Of a stretch of 12,852 bases of DNA, positions 7,138 to 12,852 are shown in pieces. Within the stretch, counting starts at the first letter, position 1. Every line of letters starts with the position of its first letter. Source of the stretch: SYIM01 sp041182885 (GTDB lineage Bacteria; Pseudomonadota; Gammaproteobacteria; Burkholderiales; Burkholderiaceae_E); the NCBI GenBank assembly GCA_049423065.1, contig JBMSQB010000103.1, positions 1 through 12,852 on the forward strand, given 5' to 3'. The position numbers and the translations under genes were made by a program. The notes under the pieces are model-generated. The model had not been told where the DNA came from. It saw only the letters and a list, made by a program, of their open reading frames with translations, and made no database searches.

Positions 7138-8538
7138 ATGCTTCGCGTTTTCAACACCCTCAGCCGCGCCAAGGAAGAATTCGTCCCGCTTGAACCCGGC
7201 CGGGTTCGCATGTACGTCTGCGGCATGACGGTTTACGATTTTTGCCATGTCGGGCACGCCCGCGTCATGGTGGTGTTCGATGCTGTGCAGCGCTGGCTCC
7301 GCACCAGCGGTTACGCGGTCACCTATGTCCGCAACATCACCGACATCGATGACAAGATCATCCGCCGGGCGGTGGAAAACAACGAAACCATTGGTGCGCT
7401 CACCGGCCGCTTCATTGCCGCCATGCACCAGGACGCCGACGCGCTGGGCGTGGAGCGGCCCGACCACGAGCCGCGCGCCACCGACTACGTGCCGCAGATG
7501 CTCAACCTTATCAAGCTGCTTGAGGACAAGGGGCTTGCCTATCGGGCGACAGATGGTGACGTCAACTTCGCCGTACGCCGCTTCGCCCCGTATGGCCGCC
7601 TGTCTGGCAAGTCGCTCGACGACCTGCGCGCGGGCGAGCGGGTGGCGGTTGACAGTGCCAAGCAGGATCCCCTTGATTTCGTGCTCTGGAAATCGGCCAA
7701 ACCCGACGAGCCTGCCGAGGCACGGTGGCCATCGGCGCATGGCGAGGGCCGTCCTGGCTGGCACATTGAATGCTCGGCCATGGCCACGTCGCTCCTCGGA
7801 AATACCGTCGACATTCATGGCGGGGGCGCCGATCTGCAGTTTCCGCATCACGAAAACGAAATCGCGCAGAGCGAAGGCGCGCTCGATTCCCAGTTTGTGC
7901 GCTACTGGATGCACAACGGATTCGTGCGGGTCGATGACGAGAAAATGTCCAAGTCGCTCGGCAATTTCTTCACCATCCGCGAAGTGCTGAAAAAGTTTGA
8001 TGCCGAGGTGATCCGCCTGTTCATTCTCAGGGCGCATTACCGCAGTCCGCTCAATTATTCGGACGCACACCTCGAAGACGCGCGGCAGTCGCTGCTGCGC
8101 CTCTATGGTGCGCTGGGCGACGAGGCAGCGCCGCTGCCAGTTGGCCCCATCAGCTGGTCCGATGCAGCCTGCGCGCGGTTTCGCGAGGCCATGGACGACG
8201 ACTTCAACACGCCGATCGCGTTATCAGTTCTGTTCGAACTCGCGGCCGATGCTCACCGTGGTGTGGCGGGCGCGCGCGAGCAACTGCGCTCGCTCGCCTC
8301 GGTGCTGGGGCTTCTCGATCGCGCGCCCCAGGCCGTGCGCCGCAGTGGTCTGGCGGGCTCCGAAGAAGGCACCTCCGGCGCGTCTGACACCGAGCAGATC
8401 GAATCCCTCATTGCCGAGCGGGCGGCCGCCAAGAAGGCCAAGCGCTACCAGGAAGCCGACCGTATCCGGGCCGAGCTCCTCGCACAAGGTGTCGTGCTCG
8501 AAGACACGCCGGCCGGCACGAGCTGGCGCCGCGCGTGA
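7138..8538 (+). CDS. cysS: Cysteinyl-tRNA synthetase
   Basis: Class I aminoacyl-tRNA synthetase that charges tRNA-Cys with cysteine in the cytoplasm. The 466 residues match the family length (461 in E. coli). The start MLRVFNTLSRAKEEF is typical. Key sites: the zinc ligands C28 (YVCGMTVYD), C212 (WHIECSAM), H237 and E241 (FPHHENEIAQSE); the HIGH-type motif HVGH at 37-40; and KMSKS at 269-273. The C-terminal anticodon-binding part contains AERAAAKKAKRYQEADRIR, a known signature. There is no clear Shine-Dalgarno before the ATG. It is the first gene of the plus-strand cluster, divergent from the TPR gene, and its TGA overlaps the GTG start of the next gene. Confidence 0.97.
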   Translation: MLRVFNTLSRAKEEFVPLEPGRVRMYVCGMTVYDFCHVGHARVMVVFDAVQRWLRTSGYAVTYVRNITDIDDKIIRRAVENNETIGALTGRFIAAMHQDADALGVERPDHEPRATDYVPQMLNLIKLLEDKGLAYRATDGDVNFAVRRFAPYGRLSGKSLDDLRAGERVAVDSAKQDPLDFVLWKSAKPDEPAEARWPSAHGEGRPGWHIECSAMATSLLGNTVDIHGGGADLQFPHHENEIAQSEGALDSQFVRYWMHNGFVRVDDEKMSKSLGNFFTIREVLKKFDAEVIRLFILRAHYRSPLNYSDAHLEDARQSLLRLYGALGDEAAPLPVGPISWSDAACARFREAMDDDFNTPIALSVLFELAADAHRGVAGAREQLRSLASVLGLLDRAPQAVRRSGLAGSEEGTSGASDTEQIESLIAERAAAKKAKRYQEADRIRAELLAQGVVLEDTPAGTSWRRA

Positions 8539-9152
8539 AGCCAGCCTACTGGGACGAGGCCTGTCGCGAGCTGTCGCGCGCCGACCCGGTCATGGGCGGC
8601 ATCATCCGCTCAGCGGGGGCCGTGCACCTGGTGTCGCGCGGAGATCCGTTTGTCACGCTCGCGCGCTCGGTGGTGGGGCAGCAGATTTCGGTGAAGGCCG
8701 CCCAAACCGTCTGGGATCGATTTTCGAAGGCCGCGCGCACGGTGGAGCCGCTCCGGGTCTCGCGCATGCGCATGACCACGCTTCGCGGCTGCGGCCTGTC
8801 GGAGCGCAAGGCGGAATACATCCGCGATCTGGCGGCCGGTTTCGTTCAGCGCAGGGTCGATCCGGAGCGCTGGCCGCAGTTGCCCGATGATGCGATCATC
8901 GATGAGCTCACTGCCGTCCGCGGCATCGGACGCTGGACAGCGGAGATGTTTCTGATTTTTAATCTGCTCCGACCCGATGTCTTTCCCGTTGATGACATCG
9001 GGCTGCTTCGCGGAATCGGATGCGCATACGGTGATGGCAGCAAGGTAAGCCGGGCGCATGCCAGTGAATTCGGCGAACGCTGGCGCCCCTGGCGCACGGT
9101 GGCCACCTGGTACCTGTGGCGCAGCCTCGATCCGTTGCCGGTGGAGTACTGA
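8535..9152 (+). CDS. HhH-GPD DNA glycosylase, DNA-3-methyladenine glycosylase II type
   Basis: A 205-residue base-excision repair enzyme expected to remove alkylated purines such as 3-methyladenine from DNA. The helix-hairpin-helix is LTAVRGIGRWTAEMFL (about 125-140), and the catalytic aspartate is in FPVDDIGL (D154, by comparison with D238 of E. coli AlkA). LARSVVGQQISVKAA near residue 42 is the usual N-terminal family block. It lacks the extra N-terminal domain of E. coli AlkA (282 residues), so it resembles the shorter Mag-like bacterial forms. The GTG start overlaps the cysS stop (GTGA), and its TGA overlaps the accA ATG by one base, indicating tight co-translation. Exact substrate range cannot be read from the sequence, so no symbol is given. 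Confidence 0.93.
   Translation: MKPAYWDEACRELSRADPVMGGIIRSAGAVHLVSRGDPFVTLARSVVGQQISVKAAQTVWDRFSKAARTVEPLRVSRMRMTTLRGCGLSERKAEYIRDLAAGFVQRRVDPERWPQLPDDAIIDELTAVRGIGRWTAEMFLIFNLLRPDVFPVDDIGLLRGIGCAYGDGSKVSRAHASEFGERWRPWRTVATWYLWRSLDPLPVEY
9141..9146 (+). promoter_or_regulatory. Ribosome binding site that sets the accA start
   Basis: GTGGAG ends five bases before the ATG at 9152-9154, within the end of the glycosylase gene. It favours this start over the in-frame ATG at 9116, which would add 12 residues unlike any AccA N-terminus. Confidence 0.6.
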
Positions 9153-10120
9153 TGAAAACAACCTTTCTTGATTTCGAGGCGTCCGTCGCCGATCTCGAAC
9201 AGAAGATCGAGGCGCTGCGTTTTGCGCAGGAAGACTCGGCCATCGATATCGCCGAGGAGGTCGATCTCCTCAAGAAAAAGAGCCAGACCCTGCTGAAAGA
9301 CACCTACGCGAAGCTCTCGCCCTGGCAGGTGGCGCTCGTCGCACGACATCCGCAGCGCCCCTACACGCTTGATTACATCGCGGCGCTGTGCACCGACTTT
9401 CACGAATTGCACGGTGATCGCGCTTTCGGCGACGACCCCGCCATTGTGGGTGGGCTTGCGCGTTTCAATGGTCAGCCTGTCATGGTGATCGGGCACCAGA
9501 AGGGTCGAGACACGCGCGAGCGTGGCTATCGCAATTTCGGCATGCCGCGGCCTGAGGGCTATCGCAAGGCGCTGCGGCTGATGAAGCTTGCTGAAAAATT
9601 CGAAATCCCGGTGCTCACCTTCGTGGATACGCCGGGTGCGTTTCCAGGCATTGGCGCCGAAGAGCGCAACCAGTCCGAGGCCATCGGGCGCAATCTCATC
9701 GAAATGGCGGCGCTGCGCGTGCCGGTGGTCACCACGGTCATTGGCGAGGGCGGCTCGGGTGGTGCGCTCGCCATTGCGGTGGGCGACACCGTGCTGATGC
9801 TGCAGTACTCGGTGTATTCGGTGATTTCGCCCGAAGGCTGCGCCGCCATTCTCTGGAAGAGCGCTGAAAAGGCGCCGGACGCTGCGGAAACGCTCGGCAT
9901 CACCGCCCACCGCCTGAAGGCGCTGGGGCTGATCGACCGGATCGTGAACGAGCCCCTGGGCGGCGCACATCGCGATCCGCAGCAAATGGCGCAGCTGTTG
10001 CGTCGCGCCATCTCCGATGCCCTGAGGCAGCTGCAGTCCGTCGATGTGAAAACGCTGCTGAAGCAGCGCCACGAGCGAATCCTCGCCTACGGAAAGTTCA
10101 AGGAAATCGGCCCGAGCTGA
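9152..10120 (+). CDS. accA: Acetyl-CoA carboxylase carboxyltransferase subunit alpha
   Basis: AccA pairs with AccD to move the carboxyl group from biotin on AccB to acetyl-CoA, making malonyl-CoA for fatty-acid synthesis. The 322 residues match E. coli (319) along the whole length: MKTTFLDFEASVADLEQKI at the start, WQVALVARHPQRPYTLDY, GHQKGRDT, RNFGMPRPEGYRKALRLM, FVDTPGAFPGIGAEERNQSEAI, GEGGSGGALAIAVGD (about 198-212), and SVISPEGCAAILWKS. The family-typical start MKTTFLDFE and the GTGGAG upstream set the start. The preceding gene's TGA shares its last base with this ATG. tilS follows after 13 bases. No accD is present in the window, as is common. Confidence 0.98.
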   Translation: MKTTFLDFEASVADLEQKIEALRFAQEDSAIDIAEEVDLLKKKSQTLLKDTYAKLSPWQVALVARHPQRPYTLDYIAALCTDFHELHGDRAFGDDPAIVGGLARFNGQPVMVIGHQKGRDTRERGYRNFGMPRPEGYRKALRLMKLAEKFEIPVLTFVDTPGAFPGIGAEERNQSEAIGRNLIEMAALRVPVVTTVIGEGGSGGALAIAVGDTVLMLQYSVYSVISPEGCAAILWKSAEKAPDAAETLGITAHRLKALGLIDRIVNEPLGGAHRDPQQMAQLLRRAISDALRQLQSVDVKTLLKQRHERILAYGKFKEIGPS

Positions 10121-10133
10121 GCGCCTTGGTGCC

Positions 10134-11555
10134 ATGACCCCTGAAGAGCCGGTTGTTCAGACGGTTCAGCGTGCGCTGGCTGCGATGCCTGTTGGGGCTC
10201 CGTTGGTGGTGGCCTTCAGCGGCGGCATCGATTCCACTGCGTTGCTGCATGCCTGCATTCAGGCTGTTTCGCCCGAGCGCGTGCTTGCTTGTCATGTGCA
10301 CCACGGCCTGCAGCCGGCAGCCGATGCGTTTGCCGGGCATTGCGCCGCCGCGGCGGCGCAGCTTGGCGTTCGGCTCGCGCTGCGGCACCTCACTGGCCAG
10401 CCAGTGCGCGGGGAGTCGGTCGAGGCCTGGGCGCGTGTGCATCGCTATCAGGCGCTGTTCGACTGCGCTCGCGCAGCACAGGCGGTCGCGGTGCTCACTG
10501 CGCACCACGCTGATGACCAGGCAGAAACGCTTCTGATCGGACTGGCGCGGGGCAGCGGTGTGGATGGCTTGTCGGGCATTCATGCCGAGGGTGATCGCGA
10601 CGGCGTCCGCTTGCTGCGGCCGCTCCTTGCCGTGTCCCGCACGCACCTGGATGAATACTGCGCACGATACGGCCTGCGTGCCGTTCATGACCCCATGAAC
10701 GCAGACCTCACGCTGTTGCGCTCGGCCCTGCGCGCGAAGGTGATGCCGGTATTGCGCGACGTGGTGCCGGGCTTTGCCGCGAATGCGGCGCGCAGTGCGG
10801 GGCTGATTGCGGAGGCCGCGCAACTGGCGATCGAGCTCGCGCAGTCGGATCTGACGCAAGCCGTGGAGACGGGGGGCGCGCTGAATTCAACCTCGCTGGT
10901 ACGCCTGTCGCGGGTCAGGCAGGCCAACGCGATTCGGCAGTGGTTGCGCGCGCGCGGTGCGCCGGTGCCCTCGCAGGCCCGGTTGTCCGCGCTCCTTGCG
11001 CAAACGTTTGAATCCCGTTCCGCTCATGCGTTGTGGCGACATGCGGGGTGGAGCGTGGTGCGCTATCGCGATCGGCTGCAGGCGCTGCCGCCGCATGGAT
11101 CAGTGCGTCCCGACCAACCGGCGCCGGGGGGTTGGGTTGGCAACTGGTCTGGGGAGTCGCTCATGCAGGTGCCGGGGTGGGAAATCGCACTTCAATTCGA
11201 ACCGGCAAGCAGCGCGGGGCAGGGTGCGTTTCTGATCGAGCGCGCGGTGTTGGAGCAGGGCCCCATCGTGGTGGATGCGGTCGGTGCTCGCGTGCGGGTG
11301 CGGCCCGGGCCCAGGGCAAGCTCTCGGGAGGTGCGCAAGCGCTGGCAGGAACTGGGGGTGCCTCCGTGGCTGCGGGCCTGGTTGCCCGAGGTGCAGGTGG
11401 CAGGGCGGCCGCTGGGCGTGGTGGCGCTTGGCGTTTCGGCAATGGGCGTTTGCAGTGTGCCTGCGGCGGAGAGCGAGCGACCGCTCATGGCCGTGTCGGT
11501 ACGCCTGCTCAGCTCACAAGACCCTCGGTCCGCATGGGTTTTGTCCTATAATTGA
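10134..11555 (+). CDS. tilS: tRNA(Ile)-lysidine synthase
   Basis: TilS uses ATP and lysine to convert cytidine 34 of the CAU-anticodon tRNA-Ile to lysidine, switching decoding from AUG to AUA; it is normally essential. The 473-residue product has the PP-loop SGGIDS at 29-34, VHHGLQ (56-60), HHADDQAETLLIGLARGSG (124-142) and GLSGI. The C-terminal TilS substrate-binding domain is visible around 390-430 (VRVRPGPRAS, then a VPPWLRAWLP block, matching the family's VPPWxRxxLP). One conserved site is altered: the usual RNxLR is RSALR at 196-200. The gap to accA is 13 bases, with only a weak ribosome binding site. The 3' end contains a consensus -10 for the next gene. Confidence 0.95.
   Translation: MTPEEPVVQTVQRALAAMPVGAPLVVAFSGGIDSTALLHACIQAVSPERVLACHVHHGLQPAADAFAGHCAAAAAQLGVRLALRHLTGQPVRGESVEAWARVHRYQALFDCARAAQAVAVLTAHHADDQAETLLIGLARGSGVDGLSGIHAEGDRDGVRLLRPLLAVSRTHLDEYCARYGLRAVHDPMNADLTLLRSALRAKVMPVLRDVVPGFAANAARSAGLIAEAAQLAIELAQSDLTQAVETGGALNSTSLVRLSRVRQANAIRQWLRARGAPVPSQARLSALLAQTFESRSAHALWRHAGWSVVRYRDRLQALPPHGSVRPDQPAPGGWVGNWSGESLMQVPGWEIALQFEPASSAGQGAFLIERAVLEQGPIVVDAVGARVRVRPGPRASSREVRKRWQELGVPPWLRAWLPEVQVAGRPLGVVALGVSAMGVCSVPAAESERPLMAVSVRLLSSQDPRSAWVLSYN
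11547..11552 (+). promoter_or_regulatory. Consensus -10 (TATAAT) for lysC in the last codons of tilS
   Basis: A perfect TATAAT forms the last two sense codons of tilS (Tyr-Asn), just before its TGA. Transcription from it would begin near 11559, giving a leader of about 31 bases before lysC. No good -35 is present 16-18 bases upstream, so strength is uncertain. Confidence 0.4.
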
Positions 11556-11575
11556 AAGCTTTGCGTTTCGCGGCC

Positions 11576-11580
11576 AGAGG
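11576..11580 (+). promoter_or_regulatory. Ribosome binding site of lysC
   Basis: AGAGG lies nine bases before the ATG at 11590-11592. It supports this start over the long upstream open frame, which overlaps tilS in another frame. Confidence 0.55.
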
Positions 11581-11589
11581 TCGCTTTCC

Positions 11590-12849
11590 ATGGCATTGAT
11601 CGTTCATAAATACGGCGGCACCTCGATGGGCTCGGTCGAGCGCATCAAGAACGTGGCGCAACGCGTTGCCAAGTGGCATGCGGCAGGTCATCAAATGGTG
11701 GTGGTGCCGTCGGCCATGTCGGGTGAAACCAACCGGCTGATCGGGCTTGCCAAGGACATTCAGGCGCAACCCGATCCGCGCGAACTCGACATGCTGGCGT
11801 CGACCGGCGAACAGGTCTCGGTGGGCTTGCTGGCAATGGCGTTGAAGGCCATCGGTGTTCCAGCGGTCAGCTACGCAGGCTGGCAGGTGCCCATTCGAAC
11901 CGATGATGCCTACACCAAGGCACGTATCGAATCGATCGACGATACACGGGTGCGATCGGATCTGACGGCCGGGCGGGTGGTGATCATCACCGGCTTCCAG
12001 GGGGTCGATGCGGCCGGCAATATCACCACGCTCGGGCGGGGCGGGTCGGATACCTCGGCGGTTGCGGTGGCTGCAGCGCTGAATGCAGCCGAGTGTCTCA
12101 TCTACACCGATGTCGACGGTGTCTACACCACCGATCCCCGCATCGTGCCCGAGGCGCGACGGCTTCTGCGCGTCACCTTCGAGGAAATGCTCGAAATGGC
12201 GAGCCTGGGGTCGAAGGTGCTGCAGATTCGCTCGGTAGAGTTTGCCGGCAAATACCGTGTGAAAACGCGGGTGTTGTCCAGTCTTACGCCACCCGATATC
12301 GATCTGGCCACCGAGGCCGAATCGGGCACGCTGATCACATTCGAGGAAGACGAGCAGATGGAAAAGGCGGTCATCTCCGGAATTGCGTTCAACCGCGACG
12401 AAGCCAAAATCACGGTCACCAATGTTCCCGACCGGCCAGGCATTGCCTATCAGATTCTGGGCCCGGTTGCCGAAGCCAATATCGACGTTGACATGATCAT
12501 TCAGAACGCGAGTGTTGGCGGCAACACCGATTTTTCGTTCACGGTTCATCGCAACGAATACCAGAAGGCGATGACGGTGCTGAATGACGCGGTGAAGGCG
12601 CGTATTCAGGCGGGCGAAATCGTGGGTGACCCCAAGATCGCCAAGGTGTCGGTGGTGGGCATCGGCATGCGGTCGCATGTTGGCATTGCCAGCCTCATGT
12701 TCCGTACCTTGTCCCAAGAGGGCATCAACATCCAGATGATTTCCACCTCGGAAATCAAAATTTCGGTGGTGATCGAAGACAAATACATGGAACTCGCGGT
12801 GCGAGCGCTGCACAAGGCGTTCGAGCTCGACCAGCCGGCTGCCGCTTGA
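11590..12849 (+). CDS. lysC: Aspartate kinase, lysine/threonine-pathway type
   Basis: Phosphorylates aspartate, the first step to lysine (and diaminopimelate for the cell wall), threonine, methionine and isoleucine. The 419 residues have the single-domain aspartokinase layout: KYGGTSMG at 7-14, VVPSAMSGETNRL, TGFQGVD then TTLGRGGSDTSAVA (about 147-158), YTDVDGVYTTDPR, and two C-terminal ACT domains (about 268-340 and 348-415). The ACT domains are where lysine and/or threonine bind for feedback control; which effector cannot be read here. The frame is open 105 codons upstream, but that overlaps tilS, and MALIVHKYGG is the family start. An internal ATG at 12358 (residue 257) with an upstream AGGA could start a separate regulatory subunit. 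Only three bases follow the stop in this window. Confidence 0.97.
   Translation: MALIVHKYGGTSMGSVERIKNVAQRVAKWHAAGHQMVVVPSAMSGETNRLIGLAKDIQAQPDPRELDMLASTGEQVSVGLLAMALKAIGVPAVSYAGWQVPIRTDDAYTKARIESIDDTRVRSDLTAGRVVIITGFQGVDAAGNITTLGRGGSDTSAVAVAAALNAAECLIYTDVDGVYTTDPRIVPEARRLLRVTFEEMLEMASLGSKVLQIRSVEFAGKYRVKTRVLSSLTPPDIDLATEAESGTLITFEEDEQMEKAVISGIAFNRDEAKITVTNVPDRPGIAYQILGPVAEANIDVDMIIQNASVGGNTDFSFTVHRNEYQKAMTVLNDAVKARIQAGEIVGDPKIAKVSVVGIGMRSHVGIASLMFRTLSQEGINIQMISTSEIKISVVIEDKYMELAVRALHKAFELDQPAAA
12344..12360 (+). promoter_or_regulatory. Possible internal ribosome binding site and start for a lysC beta subunit
   Basis: AGGA at 12344-12347 stands ten bases before an in-frame ATG at 12358-12360 (Met257), just ahead of the first ACT domain. 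In Bacillus subtilis and Corynebacterium lysC, an internal start at this place makes the beta subunit of an alpha2-beta2 enzyme. Here it would give 163 residues. This is a suggestion from position and spacing only. Confidence 0.35.
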
Positions 12850-12852
12850 GGG

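Noticed and set aside
7084..8070. Minus-strand open frame of 328 residues opposite cysS
   Set aside because: Shadow of a confidently identified cysS; no domain or start signal.
8846..10135. Minus-strand open frame of 429 residues opposite the glycosylase and accA genes
   Set aside because: Antisense shadow of accA, whose protein match is complete. The antisense translation is rich in His/Arg/Gln with no recognisable motif, and it spans two genes on the other strand.
11556..11589. Lysine riboswitch upstream of lysC
   Set aside because: Only 34 bases separate tilS and lysC, far too short for a lysine aptamer, and no such structure is seen in the tilS end.
11509..12813. Minus-strand open frame of 434 residues opposite lysC
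   Set aside because: Shadow of the lysC codon bias. The His/Asp/Arg-rich translation matches no family I know.

Overview
The window looks like a chromosomal segment from a Gram-negative betaproteobacterium, most likely Burkholderiales. The reasons are high GC content, a lipid A gene (lpxH), a two-partner-secretion adhesin with an ESPR-type leader, and the gene order cysS, HhH-GPD glycosylase, accA, tilS, lysC. From general knowledge that order is familiar in Burkholderia/Bordetella-type genomes. I cannot name a genus from the sequence alone.

Left third (1-4621, minus strand): the 5' part of a very large secreted adhesin/exoprotein gene of the TpsA (filamentous haemagglutinin) class, running off the left edge. 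It has an ESPR leader and signal peptide, a TPS secretion domain, a linker with a TWLLDPYD motif, seven autotransporter-type beta-strand repeats and a glycine-rich region. The frame is open for all 1540 visible codons except for a single in-frame amber codon at 4115-4117, inside the conserved core of the secretion domain. As written the gene is split. It could be a fresh pseudogene, a sequencing error or a readthrough case. Two repeat units about 1 kb apart share a 216-bp stretch with perfect identity.

Gap (4622-4967): 346 bp with no gene I can support; it holds the upstream region of the adhesin.

Middle (4968-7061, minus strand): a compact cluster of a TPR protein with a signal peptide, an exported cyclophilin-type prolyl isomerase and lpxH. 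The last two overlap by start and stop codons.

Right half (7138-12849, plus strand): divergent from the TPR gene. It has cysS, a DNA-3-methyladenine glycosylase-type gene, accA, tilS and lysC, with overlaps or short gaps. Promoter-like elements are an extended -10 upstream of cysS and a consensus TATAAT at the end of tilS, before lysC. These genes serve housekeeping roles: cysteine charging of tRNA, alkylation repair, fatty-acid synthesis, tRNA-Ile anticodon modification and aspartate-family amino acid synthesis.

I found no RNA gene, CRISPR array, insertion sequence or evident novel defence system. The most unusual region is the interrupted, internally duplicated adhesin gene.
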